This document shows positions 43,171 to 58,100 of a stretch of DNA of 64,000 nucleotides, one piece after another. The notes below the pieces were generated by a model. That model was not told the DNA's origin. It did not search any database and worked only from the letters and a program-made list of their open reading frames with translations. The first letter of the stretch is position 1; each line of letters opens with the position of its first letter. The stretch covers positions 7,981,637 to 8,045,636 of the forward strand of contig JACDQD010000010.1 in the NCBI GenBank assembly GCA_019843655.1, in the 5' to 3' direction. Origin of the DNA: Lethocerus indicus (Eukaryota > Arthropoda > Insecta > Hemiptera > Belostomatidae). The position numbers were made by a program, and so were the translations under genes.

Positions 43171-44799
43171 CGTCCTCTCATCCCGCGACTCTTCGTTAGC
43201 GACCCTATCGTTTGTACCAAAAAGTAATGAGGCGCGGGAAAAAGGAATAAATGATCGAGTGTAATTAAAAGATCGCCTTTGAGAGGGCGCCAATTTCTCT
43301 AAGGGCAGGAAAGTGCAATGTCGCAGAAGGAAGAAGTATGTGGACTTCTTATGAAGAAGTCTTGGTTAAGTGGACTAAGGAGAGTTAGAGCTCAAAATGC
43401 ACGACATTTCCGAGTATATAGTCAGGATAATGACACAGCAATTGTCTATAAGGCATTGTTTATAGGGTTCGTTTTACGTATGAAGCTGTGGAATGATTAA
43501 AGAAATGGAATCAAAACACCGTCCTTTTAATATGATTCTAATAAACTTTCCGACATAATCCCTGCTACCCTCCACTTGCCCAAATCAATTATCCATACTT
43601 TCCAAAATGTTTAGCTGGTTTTTACGAAATTTAACGACACAGACAGGTATGAAACTTTCATTGTCAGCACGAGAATACTGAGTATCCCAATACAATTGAA
43701 ATTTTATTCATTATCAATTAAATAATGTCAATACCAAATTTTTTTTCGTTTTGATTAACATTTGGCCTTCGAATTTTACTTTTTTAACGCGCGTTGTAAG
43801 GATTTTTTTAAGCCCGGAGGGGGAATCTAACTGGCCCCGCCACAGAGATTAACGATCTCCAAACTCGCCCAAGAACTGTTACCCTGAATTGAATTGTCAC
43901 CAAGAATTGAACGTTGAAATTATATATTTTTTTCCTGATCGTAATTCGCTAATTCGAGCATACACACAACACACAAGTTACCTTATTTCCAATATTTTCT
44001 TTGACCAAAACACTTCCTCACGCACATCGTTTTACTCGTACATACATCGTACGTATGAAAATGTTACTCCCAATGTTACTGCCCTGCGACTGATTCGTTC
44101 AAATTTACTTCCAAATTAACCCTCTATGGGCCAGTGTAACTTTCAGGTCACATTTCAATTTATCGTGATTTTACCAAATAATTATAGCTTTTTTCGTGAG
44201 ACGGCGGATAAATCTTAGCCCTATAACGTTGTCAAGACAACCAATATCAATATCAATTTTTTTTTCATTCGCATATGTAGGTTTATAATTGCTGATTTTT
44301 CGTTCCCCCAATTTTTTTGGTTTTAAAATAAAAATTCGGCCCATAGAGGATTAATTAATTATCGCGTGATAATTACTTTTCTTTGTTCCGTCCAGCATCT
44401 CTTCAAAATCTTCTTTTGTTCTTTGCAAAAACCTGTCCCATTTCACCGCGTCTATGTGGCTTCTGTGTGATCGTACCAGGGGAAAGAAAGCCACTAGCAT
44501 TTGAGGAACGCACTGGAGGAACGCATTTGACTGGAAGGAGGAATATCGCCAGCATCAAGACAGCCTATTGATTTCCACGAACAACGGGAATCCGAGTGTA
44601 ACTTGAAAACAGAAGGCGTTCCCTGTATTCAGGGATAGTATAACTTGAAAACTGAAGGAGGAGTTGGGTCTATTACTACACTACATAGTACATTATTATA
44701 GTACAACACTCGTCATATCTTCATCGTGATTCATGAAATATCTCTCCATTCTATATATAAAGTTAAATTGAATAAAAAATGTATATAAACATTGTGAGG

Positions 44800-47700
44800 T
44801 GTATAAATTAATACTAATTCTTTTGAGAGAATAAGACTGTAACCCCTACACATTTGTATTTTGTACACTAATTTACTATATTTTAATGTTATTAGTTTCA
44901 ATGTCATTGTTTAATTTTTTTATTTCAAATTAATTACTTTATTTCTAGTTTTAATTAACATTTCCCTTAGAAACCAACAAACACATGTACAATATATTAC
45001 TCGTATTAAAAAAATAATTTTAATTTCAAGTCCTTACATACAGTGTGAAAGTTTTTTTGACAAGTCATGATACATAAAAGCATTGAACTATACTGCATAT
45101 CCAACTGGTTATAGTTATTAAGGATGGATATATAGGGTGTGGCAGTGAAAAAAATAAATTTCTTTATGCTAAAAAATGTTTATAATACGAGGCTATGTGC
45201 ACATTAAACACCATTATCTTACAAGACCAGCATCATTTTGATGTTATTTACACTAATCATTATTAAAACATTACGATATTACATATTAAATACACAAATT
45301 AATCTAAATATATTTATATATATATATATAAAAAATAAAATAAAACAAAATCGCTGTACAAAACAATAAATCTCTATACACTTTTTTTAAAAATACGTTA
45401 CATTTGTAATCAATTTTAAAAGCGAATTTATAAGTTAAATAAAAATCAACAAAAATTAAAGCACAGGTTGAAAAAAAAATTATACAATCTTTCATACAGA
45501 ATATATAAAAGATAGAGACAATATGGCTTTGATTATATTAAAAGTGACCGGGTGGTTAGACTTGCTTTACAAAATTCGGTCAATTAAGTCTTCCAGTCAT
45601 CTCTAATTTCTGTACAATTTGAATAAATAAATAATAAAAATATTACACATCATACGGGAAGAACTTCAACAAGAATTTTTTTTGTTTCTTCAATACGAAA
45701 GTGATGATAGAATATAACAATGGTTTTTTAAAAACAAGTACAGCATACAGTAGTAACAATAGTTCGAGAAGAAGAGATAATAATGAGCAAGCAGTTTATA
45801 TACATTAATTTATGTAACACACATATTATTGCGACATGAGGTACACATTTTTTTCAACAAGTTCAACAATCATTTCCAAAATTTTTCCCGCTTCGGATTT
45901 ATTCCGACCCCATTTTATTAAAAAAATTTGCAAGGCGATGATGACAAACGGAAGAACCGTACGAGCTATCGGTAAAATTATTAATTAAAGCCGTTAGGAA
46001 AGGGGAGAAAAACCAAAAAAAATTTTTGCCAACAATTCAGTGAATGAAATATAATCGGACTGAAGAGAGCGTGTTTTTCAAATTTTCATGCAACTGAAAA
46101 CCAATGGCGCTGTTTTCACCACAACGGCCTATAAGGACAGAGATCCTTAGCTAATGTTCGTGTTTACCCACTGTAAACTCACGTCAAATGAAATATAATT
46201 GCTATTTAGGACAATGCACTGAATGATATAAATTGGTGGAAGGGACAAAAAAATCTGCTGACCATAAAATAAAAACACAATTTTTATCAGAGAATTTATT
46301 CCAACAGAATCACAAATCATAAAAACCCCAAGTCTTAATTTTGCTGTAATTAGAAATAACAAGTCACCTGTTTTCGTTTCACACCATTCCACACAATTGT
46401 CTTGCTCAGTTGATTATATTTTGAAAAGGAAAAATTATGGGGAAAAGGGGAAATTTTTTTGGTATTTTACTTTAATTTTTATATATTAATTTTAATTTCA
46501 CAACTTGAAACGGTATATCAAATTATACCGTGCAATTTTTTATGATGAAAAAAGAGACTGAATGATCTTAATGAAAGTAAGGATTTAAGTACTGATTGTA
46601 ATTCACTTCCCTAAAAACAGGGATTAACACACTGACAGACGATCTTAAAAGAGTTTATTATTATTCAGAAATGAGGAATTGAGTAATCTGCCCAATATTT
46701 ATGAATGAAATGGAAAGCCTAAACTACTGTTAACTGTATTATCATCTTGCTTGTATGAAACTTCTTCGAACTGTATGCAGTGTATAATAAAACACTTTAT
46801 TCAAAAACAAACTGAAAAAAAAATAAGTTCAAATTTATTTACTATATTGATAATAAATTCAGAGGGCAGACAAATTTACAGCCTTAGGGTTGTAAAAATT
46901 AAAGGAGTAGAAATAAGAACCTTAGAAAATGTAAAAAAAGATTACAAATTTATCAAAAACACTGCGCTATTAGGATTTCTAAATTAAAATTCCAACAAGA
47001 AGAAAAATATGATTATCAACAAATTTAATGAAATACTGTAACAAATAATTGATTAACACTGTCATGGTTTTCATAAGTGTACTAATACCCTATTTTTAGA
47101 CTTTTTTTTAAGTATATTCAAAAAGATATGGAAAATTACATTGTGAGCCCCCACAAAGACAAAGAAAACACGGGTAGTTGGGTTTAAATATTAAATTTTC
47201 TTTACTGTCATTAATATGGTATCTGTTTAAGTATAAAATACATTTTTACATTTTACTTAACAAATATTGTACTTTGTACAAAATAAATAAATAGTTTTGT
47301 AATTTTTTTGAGAATTTGTGAATCATATAAATTATTTACAAGTTATATGTACAACAGTAATAATAAACCAATAACATTTAGTCATCACTGTCATTAGGCC
47401 GAGCAAGTATTAATAATTTTTTAGCAATTTGTAGAAATGTTTTTGTAACCAAGGAATTTTTTTTACATAAAATAAAAATTCTTCAGAACCTAATTACACT
47501 AATTGTAAATTCCTGTCAACCAAGGACGAATAAAAGCAAACACACCAAAATAATTTTGTAAAAAGAACATATAAAAATTCATAGAACATTATACCAAAAA
47601 TTACTAATATTTAAATATACAAAAAATTAATGTCTAAATTTTACAGATTATATACAATTTTACCCAAAATAAAATATATTTATTGGCATTCATTCAAAAT

Positions 47701-48440
47701 TAATCTGGCGCAATTCTTAAAAATCATAAGAAATGATAAATTCAAAATGATGTTTTAGCAGATGAAAGTCTATAAACTACATTCGCTCGGCCTGTGTAAA
47801 TATCAAAGGAACAAATCGTAACAACAATAAATAAACAAAAAAAGTTTGAAATACTTAAAAAATCAAGAGGTAATAATGAGGTCAAATAAATTCAGAAAAA
47901 TAATCAGCGGGCCTTTCATCTAATTACAAGTAAATTCCATATCTCTTAAAATATTTTATAAAATGGTACAAATAATTACAACACATTTAAATACACGACG
48001 ACGACGTTAGGACACACAATATATACAAAAATATTCATTCATCGTACATTAATTGACTTTTGTACACTATGTTTGTTTCCCGTCGCACTCGATTCAAATC
48101 GGCTATTTCTATTCCTATTCAATTAATCCGCGCAAATATACATATACATAATATTCCGGGAAATGTTCCGAAATAGACATATCGTACCTTTTTTTAGATT
48201 ATAAATATACTAACAACGTAAAAACACATAAAACTCTCTTATCGCCGATTTCTTACAGCCGTATATAGACTTTAAAATTATTTACAGGTAAGCTCACTTT
48301 GAGTGCGCTCCAATAATCACTTGGTGACAACAACAGATCATCGCTAAATATATAGACTTTAATAACTCGGTTAAAATGTCAGATCCGAAAAACAATTTCC
48401 AACAACAAAATTAAATTTTACCTCATAGGTTCTACCGTCA
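44800..48440 (-). other. AT-rich region downstream of rno, probably including its 3' UTR
   Basis: This 3.6-kb stretch is strongly AT-rich, with long A and T runs and no credible coding frame. It follows the rno stop codon on the minus strand, so part of it is likely 3' UTR. Several candidate poly(A) hexamers occur on the minus strand, and I cannot choose among them. Confidence 0.4.
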
Positions 48441-51400
48441 TCACCTGACCTCACAGTCCTTGCTAAGGGGTAGCGCGGGTGGTGGGGGTGCGGGCGGAGG
48501 ACGTTCATCATCCACGCGACCACTTTCCACTACACTAATTTCACTAGACGTCTTATTGTTTTCACTAACGGGCACTTTCATCACATAACCCTCTTCGCAT
48601 CGCGAAAGTTTTAACCTAATGGGCGTAGTTTTAGACGTCCGTACTTTTCTTAACGCGGAACACTCACTAGTCCTGTCGGCGGGAGGGGAAGGGGGAGGTA
48701 GGTCCGAAGAGTGGTGTTGGTGGTGGGTGGTGGTCGGAGGGTGTGGTGCCGGCGGTGGTGAGCAGGAGGGCTCCTCCGCCGGCCTCTTAAACCTGATTAT
48801 TATCTTGGGCGCGCACTCGTCACCGGCTATCACATGAACGGACGTCCGCTCCTGCTCCGCTTGTCTTTTCTTCCTCTTCCTGCTCCCTATTTCCTCAACC
48901 TTCTCTTCCTCGACAAACCCGGCCATTACCTTCTTGCGGAACTTCATGCTCTCCCGCTTCAGCTCCTCGACAGTCGGCGTCGGTACACCGCTCAACCTCT
49001 TCTTGGGTGGGCGCACCCTCAAGTTCTTCCTGTCGTCCGAAAGTGTCGCCACGCTGGCTCTGTTCCCGTCGCCCCCGCCCAGTTTAATTTTCAACTTGGG
49101 TGTGACCGGAGGCGGGTTTGTATTTTTCGGCCTGCCTTTCCTCTTGAACGGGTGGCCCGACTCTGTGGACACTATACTCCCCGTACTTCTCCTCCTTTCG
49201 CCGTCCTCCGTAGAATCGCACGGTACCCCGTAAGTTCCGGAATTGCTAGAATGCCCCGATTTATCTTTCTTCCGCTTTTTCTCCATGTTGGCATCGACGA
49301 CGTCTTTGTAGTCTTCCCTGGTAGGGATGCTGGTCATGGAGGCGACCGCTTTGGGTATAGTGATGACGCTCCTATTGACCGGAGGGTCGTGTACGGGTGC
49401 CGCAGGGGCTATTCCACCTGCCGTTTCGTCCATGTTCATATCCTGAGTCCAATACTGCCTCAAAAGTTCTTTCTTGCGCATTCTTCTCAGGTTGGATGTA
49501 CCGGTACCACCGGCGACCCCGTTGGAAGTAGCGACAGCACCCACGGGCCCTTCCATAGGCACGGCACTCCTCGATGGAGGTTGGTTCTGCGGAGCCACTG
49601 TCGAAGTGTAATTGGCATCCAAGAACGGTCCTTTAATTTTCACCTTGAGTTGGTTTCTGGAATCGTTAGGGGTCACCTTAGTAGATTGATCGTCTTGAAC
49701 GGTGAGCGATAGTTCTTCTTTGTTTTTATCCGATGATACGGACTTTTCTGTCATGAGTGGGCGTAACTCTTCGTCCAAATCTTCGACAAAACCCGACAAG
49801 TGTTGTTCCGACGTGGTGCTCGTCGTGAACGGCTCCATGAGGTGGTTGTGGTAAGTTGCACTGGTCGAAGAGGAATCGTACGAACTGTACGTTCTCCTAT
49901 CCACAGGACCGGGTAACAGTGGTTGAACCACTCTCGATTTGTCGACCAAATGATCATCATTTACAAGGTTAGAATGCGTAACAGGTGTCGGTGGCCTCAG
50001 ATCCCGAATATCCGGAACAAAACTTGACCTTTTGGCCGAATGGTGATGAGGAGGACTAGTAAATTTAGGTGACTGAGAGGAGTCTTTAGATATAAATGAA
50101 CCGTCTGATGATTTCCTATCGTGTACTTCTGAAGACTTTCTCCTTTCTCTCATGGCTCTCAAATTTTCAAGGCTCTCTCCCCCCTCTTCATCATCGTCGC
50201 AGTCAAAGTCGTAAACTGTGCCGACTAGTTTGCTATGTAGCGTATTGATGTCTGCGTGGGTAATATTTCCTTGACCCCTTCCCCTGCCTCTACCTCTGCC
50301 GCGGCCTCTGCTGTTTCCCCTGCCCGGTGGCCTACCCCGCTTGCCCCCACCGACAGCAGGTCTACCCGCCTTGTTTGAAAGTGCTTCAGACTGCCTCGGT
50401 GATTTCCCGGGAGACTTGGTAGGAGACTTGGATTGCTGAGCTATGAATCTTGCAGAAGTACGGGTAGGCTTGGTGGGAGATTTCTTACCCACGATAGATG
50501 CTTTCGGAGTCGATGGCCCATCTGGAGGAGGTGGTGCGGGCAATTCGTGTTCGAAAGGTTCTGGGGCAGGAGCCGGTGATTCGGAGGCGGCAATTGTTGA
50601 CACAATTCCGGTGGGAACGGAAGCGGTGTCAATGGTGGATCTTGCATAATTGGGGAGACCATAGCTGCAGTCAGAGCCATATTATGCGAGGAAGACGTAA
50701 ACGCAGCGGTGCACGGAGGAGGCATGTGAAGAGCCTCATCTTGCTGTTTGGTAACTAATGACGGAGGACCTGTATACGTAGTTGTGAAATTATGCGGGAA
50801 CATTCCTGTATTGGGTGATGGAAATGCAATCTGAGCACACGTCGATGCAGGAAACAATGGGACAGGCCCAACAGCATAAGATGAAGTGTCGGGGAAATGA
50901 TAAGGGCCCGCACCGGATAATGCGCACGACTGATTATACGCCATGCCACCGGTAAATGGCATAAGTTCTGGGATCATATCTTTGGGTATAACAAGTTCAT
51001 CGTGCTTTTGCTGTTCCATGTCTTCCCTTTGAGAAGACGATGAAGTAGAAGAGGCGGAGGATGTCGACGAATGCCTGGAAGGTAGTAATTCGCTGTCGGC
51101 CCATTTATTTCTGTAGGGGGAGGCAACATGTTCGTAGGAGTGTACACTAGGAGGAGGAATACTGCTAGGTGGCACCCACCTCTCGTCGGCCTGTGCACTA
51201 TTGCTTCTGTCCAGTTTCTCTCTGCCAGGTACTTTGCCTACTTCCAGTGGCATCCCGTACGGTTGGTAGCCATAATGGTCTGTATCATACGGAGGCAGAT
51301 CATGCTTATCAGCACCAATATGTTGTAACAGATGTCGTTCAGCAGTTGCGGCCGCATGAAGAGCTGCCTCATCCATCATTGGTTTTATTATATTTATTGT

Positions 51401-54400
51401 ACGTTCAACAACATCCGGATCTAAAGCTTTGTGCTCTCCTAAATCTAATTGTGTATTCTGTTTAATTTCTTCAGGTATACTGGGTGCTATAAGTTCGATC
51501 GGTTCTGGACCTGTCATTGTTTCCATTTTGGGTTCTTCTGGCATCAGTTCGAGGGCTTTGGAAGGTGGAAGAACTACTTCGGGCTGAGGGAGTTCAGGCA
51601 TTGGTGGAGCCACAGAAGGAACTGACTGAGACTCTGATACTGTATCCGATGGGTCTACACCATCAGACTGTGTTTTCTTCGCATATTCCATTCTTAATTT
51701 CTCGACAAGGTTCAAAGTTTCTCTAGCACTGTCTTCTTTAGAGTCTTCTTTAAACAGGAATGAAAATGATAGGGGTTGTGCTCTCAGTTCTTCTGAATCC
51801 CTGGCTATACTTATTCCATCTTCATTAACGGATTCATCAACAGCTAAAATATCACTCTCAAAATCAAACAATTCTGTCACGGCTGAATCTTTGGAAGGAG
51901 GTTGTGGTGAAAATATTGACCTGTGCTGGTACGGTGGAGCTGACAATGAAGAAGTCCTCGAACTGATTTTCTTAGGTTCCAAATTTTCTGGGTCAGCAAT
52001 TTGGAAGCCTGAAGGTTCATCTACCTTTTCTAGTTGTGGTAATGTGTTATAATTTGACTTTATGACATTTTCAGCATGTAACGCAATAGGAGATAAGGTT
52101 GGAAAAGAATTGGTAAGGGGGTCAATTTTTGGATGGATTTCTTCAAGTACAATGTCTTCCTTTTCAATTTGTTCCAGCTGCACACAATCATCACTCTTCA
52201 CTTCATGTAATTTATGAATTTCTTCTTCCTGACGCTCACATTCAGGAGAAAATAAACTTCTTTGCCTTTCTTTTTCTATAGATTCTCGCAAATCAGAGAC
52301 CTGTGTTGTGTCTTTTGGCTCTTCAATGTGTTTAATCCATGTTTTGTCATCATCGTTAATTTCCATGATGATGTCTTCTTTAGTAGGAGTCATTTCTAGC
52401 CTATCATTTTTAACAACAATTCCTTTTGGTCCAGTCTTATCCAGTGTTTCATGAAGTTTATGTGACTCTGAATCATTGACCAATATTACATTGTTATTGT
52501 CTCTCCTTTCATTCTCCTTTACAAGTTTATCTCTCTTTTCAAATAGCCTATCTAAAGATTTCTTAGAGGAGCTTTTACCAATATTGTCCCTACCGATTCC
52601 CATTGCTTTCCTCTCAGCAATTTCTCTTTCTAAAGTGCTGGTTGATAACTCTATTTCCATTTTCTTCAATGGAGAATGCCTGGGTCCTTCTACTTTCTTA
52701 TCAGTTTTCCTGCTCGGAGGTGGAGACATTGGTTGTTCACTTTTCTCTTTAACTGCATGGTCTTCAGTTCGAACTTGACTGGATTTTATTTGAGTTCTAT
52801 CAGGCGAAGGACTCTGCTTCTTAGAATCATCAGATTTCCTTTTTCTACTCTGCTGTTGATGTAATTGTTGTTGTGACAGAGCTTGTTGCTGTTGCTGTTG
52901 TTGCGGTTGTTCTTTTCTGATATTAGACTCTGCTTTAGAGTCTTCTTTTCTGGGCGTATGTGATCTACTTCTGCTTCCAGAATGACTCGTTTCCCTTGGT
53001 GACTGGATCTTGTTAGTATTGTGTACGTGTTTTCCCTCCCGTGGAGTATGTCCACGTCCGTCTGAGGCTGAACTGGAACTAGGCTTCTCTTTAAGTTTTG
53101 GTGGTCTGTCTTCGGCTCGTGATGATGATTCCTCTCTCTCAGTAGGCGGCTGCTGAAATTCAAGTTCAGGCCGCCCATCGGAAGTTTTAAGCTTCTTATC
53201 AGGCGTCTTCCGTAATTTCTTGCTAGCTGCCAACTTAAGATCAGAATCATCTTTACGAGCCTCAGACACTTTGGATTCAACAGTTTTAGGTTTATTAACA
53301 ATCACTGGTTTCTTTGGAGGAGGAGGTTTCTTGGAGGTGCTATCCTCAGACTCCGAGCTACTAGAACTAGAACTGCTCTGGGCAGACACTTGTTCCTTTT
53401 CAGGCACAGGTGTTTCAACTCTCTTTGTTGTGGTTTTCTTTTCCATCGGCTTGGGTTTTTTCTCTTGATCTTTAGGTGCTGTGGGCAGGTCAAACAAACT
53501 TCTCTTATCTAAAGGAAGTCTGGTCCCCTTCTTCTTCTGTTCCTCTTCCTCATTGGCACTCTCAGAACTGGAAGAGGATGACTCGCTCGATGATGATTCA
53601 GAGCTTGAGCTACTTGTTGAAGTAGACGAAGAAGAAGAAAATGAAGTCTTGGGAGTCTTTCGACCTTTCGGTTCAGGCACTTTAGTAACTTTCCGATTCT
53701 TTTCTCCGTCTCCTTCTTTCTTAATTTTAGAAACTTCAACATCTTTCTTGCCTTTTAAAGGCTCCACAACTTTAGTTTTTGAATTATCCATTTCATTTTC
53801 TGAAGCTGTTGGGGGTTTATGCATGCCACTTTTAATATGTTCTGCAGCTTTTTTAGCTGCCTGTCTTTGAGGTACATAAGCCAAAATATCTTGATTATCA
53901 GTGCTTAAATCTTTATCGAAATCATAAATATCACCAGAAAGTTTTGGCTTTTCCTCCTTCAATAATTTATTGTTGTCTTTCACTGTATCTTTTTCTTTCA
54001 CTTTTTCTTTTACTTTCAGAGGTTTTGATTTAAGTTTATTATCTTCGTTAGGTGAAGTTTTTGAAGCTTCTTGCTCTGATAAAACTTGGTCAGTTTTGGT
54101 TTTTCCCTGGAAGCAGCGAATATTTTCTGATGCTTTCTTGGCTGCCTGTCGTTGTGGTACAATGAGATCTGATGCTGCAGCATCTTTATTTTTCTTCTTG
54201 GATGTCTTAATATTTTCCTTATTCCTGTCATCCTGTTGTTCTTTGTAATCATCTTCTAGAGAGCTGTCCAGTTTGGTGTCTTTGTCATTGAGACTCCCTT
54301 TTTCCCCAGGTCCTTTGTCTCCTGAAGTAGATTTCCGAGCTGCTCTCTTGTTCTTTGCCCTTTTGGACAACCCCGGGGTGAATTCTTTCACAGCAGCTTT

Positions 54401-55174
54401 GGTACGGACTGTATGAGTGTCATTGAGATCCTCTTTCGAGGAAGAATCAGAATCACTATCAGAATAAATGTTACTGATACTTCGGGTTTCTTTCTTGAGA
54501 GTTGGAAAAGAAATGAGATCACTATCATCAGTACCTGAACGCTCATCAGGAAGTTCTTTTTCCATTTGCTGTAATGACCTGCTCCTTGCAGAGTCCCAGT
54601 CAGGTTTGCCATTATCTTCATCTTCAGTAGATGTATCCACAGTTGATCTGGATATTCGTTTCTTACTCAACCTTTTCTCTTTACTGGACTTTTTACTCTT
54701 ACTGCCAGGCTTAGAGGGTTTGTCGTCCATACTAGAGGCTGTATCACCAACAAACAGTGTTCTCTTTAAATCAGTATCACTACCACTAGACATACTACCG
54801 TAGGCAATACTTCTTCTACGATCGAGACCACCATTCATGTACATGTTCCTAAAAGAATTTTCTGTTTTCTTGCGTATCCCGTTGAGATCAAGTTTACTCT
54901 TGTCCTCAGGTGTTGGTGAAGATATCCCAGCTATCCTTGCAAGTACAGTCTCAAAATCTGTACTCAAATCAGGTGCATTGGGATGAGAGTATAGTCTATC
55001 ATAAATTGATGGCCCATGGTTTGATTCTTTGACCGCTGTGATTTCTGCTGAACTCAAGTTGTAGCTAGATTCAGACAGCACAAGTACTTGCTTCTGGAAA
55101 GTTTGTTCCCGCATTTTGAAGTAAGTGCGTGACAACTTCTCCCTTCTGCTGACCATGTAGCAAAGATTACGAAC
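48441..55174 (-). CDS. rno: rno last coding exon: long disordered C-terminal tail
   Basis: The exon starts with [14 protein letters not shown] directly after a TTTTAG acceptor and ends EVR-stop at 48441. From 55174 to about 50.58 kb one frame is open, and from there to 48441 a frame offset by one base is open; the two overlap at about 50441-50690. The tail has Ser/Glu tracts (near 53560-53640), Lys-rich patches, a Gln-rich segment (52850-52905), two copies of a [10 protein letters not shown] motif (about 54160 and 53865), several YDFD-type acidic motifs, an AT-hook-like RGRPPGR with an Arg-Gly tract (about 50270-50345) and a KRKGRPKN motif (about 49120-49145). Most is probably disordered and may mediate chromatin contacts. 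The frame change could be an assembly indel. Confidence 0.88.
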
Positions 55175-58100
55175 CTAAAACAAATTTTGTGTTAAATATG
55201 GGATTAAGTAATACAGGATAATGTCACTGTGAAAATAATGATGATTAAAACCTCTATATGTATATTCTTCAAGTACAGAAATCACTATTACAATAAAATA
55301 GAAATACCTAAATTTTAAAAATCTTTCTCTAGTTTAATAAAGAGGAGAAAAATTGTTTTCATGTATATCTTTAAACTTCATTTATTTAGTTCACTAGCAG
55401 CAGAATTTTCCAACTAGTAACTGTAATAAAAAAATGCACTCTTTGGCACTCAATTTTGACATCTAAATTGAGAGTAATACAATACTAATATTACAATATG
55501 TATAAGAACAATTATATATTAATGGAACTATATATAGAATAGAATTCAGCTAGAATTTTTAAATGCACAAAGTCCAACAAATATTTATTCAGGAAGCCCC
55601 ATGAATTTCTACATTGAAGTTAATCAGAAAATTACTGAAATTGACTATTCAACATGCAGTTAAAATTGGAAACAATTAGTATATAACTGCACAACATGAC
55701 TATTGCTTGTTATAATTTTTAATGTTTAATGCGGCTATTAATTTTTAATCTGATACCAAATATTTTAACTATAAAATTAATAAATAATAAAGCTGTGTTA
55801 CCAGCACCAAATAATTTTGCAGGCCAGGTAATTTTCTACAAAACAGAAATTAAGAAATGTACTTTATAAATATCAACTAAAATTTAGCACTTGGGTGCGT
55901 TGTTTATTTTTTGTGAACTATTTTAAAATTTATGTTTATATCTTTTGTCAAAATTCTGTTTATTATTGTCATTATGAAATTGTGTGATGCAACCAATAAC
56001 CTCTGGATCCCAAAGCACAGGCCCAATGCTCTGAGGTAATGAGGCACCATCCTATAATTTTAAATTATATAAAAATTCAAAGCAGTAAACATTTAAGTTA
56101 AAGTTTAATGCACCAATAAAATTAATTATATCACATTCATTACAGAAAACAGCCCTGATTTCGCAATATGTTATGAATACAGACGAAAAGGGCGTACATT
56201 TTTTATTAATGATTTTGAAGAGTTAATAATTAACTAAATTACTTACCCGCTCCAAGTCCTGCCTAAGCTGTACGAACATGCGCATCTTCTCAAGATCCGC
56301 TTGCTCCTGCTGTCTAGAGAGAAGGTCAACGTCTTCTGACCTGGGCACCAGGAGAGGCTTGTTGTTACCAGCCTTCCTCTTCAGCACCCAATAGTTGTAG
56401 ATACTGAGAATGCCCTCTTGATCGACGTCATAGTGCGTTGTCACGTCGCTTGCACTCACATGTTTGTAAAACTCAGCCTCAATCTGCTGTGACCTGACAG
56501 GAGACAAACAATTTTTTAATTGGCAGTGAAAAACATTTAGATATTTTCCTATGTTAACTCACCCTGCATTTTAACCCGAACGTTTACCTACTGAACCAAA
56601 ATTATCAGGAACAAATCATTCGCACACCTAATTTCTATTTATTTATGGCCATATTCAATTAAAGCTCCATATAAAATAATTATTTATCTCTACTTAAAAC
56701 CATTAAATTTATAACTAATGAACATCATCTGCTGAGATTATTTACATACTCATTTCAATTATTGGAAAAAATAAATTAAATCGCGAATTTAAAAAGTAAT
56801 AAATTCTAATTATTTTTAGAAGAACCTAACTCTGAGATTATTATTATCCAGAATTAAGAATAAATGCAATTGCCAAAAAAGAATTTGTCCTAAGATCATA
56901 CAGTCCTAAATTTATATCCATTTATAAATAGGAAAGTTATTAATCAGTGTTTATAATGTTAAAATAGGTTAAATGCAATGTGTACAGCCTTATATGGAGG
57001 AAAGGCACTAAGTATAACATTAGTTCAAAATTACAGAAATATATTCAGCTTCACATAATACATAAATGATCATACAGTTTTGACATATTACTCCTGTTTA
57101 AAACAATTAGAACAAAGCAATTAGAGAGTTAAACAGTATAGCATAACATATGCATATGTTTTTATATGTGAAATAAAACATAAATCCTGTTTTATTTTTA
57201 TTCTTAATAAAACCAATAAACACATGAAAAAATAATGAAGTTAATTAATTTAAGTTTAAGTTTCTGCTAATAATTTAGATAGAATTATGAATTTTTAAAT
57301 AAATAACCTCTGTACGCATTATTAACTCATCTAAGCCTAAAATACTAGTACATTCTTTTTTAAATATTTCATTTTTACTGAATATCACTAAAGATGACTG
57401 AAGATTACTGGATAACTATAATAAGATTATTCCATTGAGACAGTATTAAATATAAAAAATATCTATGGCCTCTAAACAAGATGTACCAAATGATAAACCT
57501 TCAAATAAAAAATGTTTTAGAATTATTTAACAAATTTGATAAGTATTAGACATTAATTTTCACTGATACATCTACTGTTTTGAAACAGTATTGTTAAAAT
57601 TAACACAAATAAATACTTCTTTAAATAAGACATGTAATCATAGTAAAATTTCCTTTGATCAGTATTTGAGAAGACAATATGTTCATTTCAATTGTTGCAC
57701 AATGTTTATGCATTGCTTCGAACAACGCAAATAACAATCATAATGGGTATTGTTACACATACTTGGCTGCTCTTGCTTGGTTTTTCTCTTCAGATGTCAT
57801 ATCCTTCCGCTTCTTCCTTTTACCTTCATCATCTTCAGACGCAGAACCGCACTTATCCTTTTTTGTTATCATGCTGTGTTTTTCACAATATGACTGCAAA
57901 AGACAAGAAAGATGGACTAACTAAATTGATCCGGTACAGTAAATACTTTAGACCAACTTTAATAATATAGCCAACAACCATTTGGTGAAGGAAATGAAGT
58001 CATTTGATTCTCATACACATTTACTCTAAAAATATTATCTTTACTTATTAAATAAGAATCAAGGAATACTGTCATGCGGACAAACCTCCAACCACTTTGT

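Larger units (their letters stand above)
38730..44800. other. nwk-rno intergenic region, no convincing gene
   Basis: It holds a Jockey scrap, foldback-core remnants and a dispersed repeat copy. A C/G-rich low-complexity block at about 42340-42960 has frames on both strands, dominated by poly-Pro or poly-Gly; I do not accept them as genes. A 9-bp-stem hairpin occurs at about 42090-42118 (AAGTCCCAG/CTGGGACTT). Confidence 0.45.

Noticed and set aside
48834..49712. 292-codon plus-strand frame opposite the rno tail
   Set aside because: Antisense shadow of the rno C-terminal exon with no recognisable domain.
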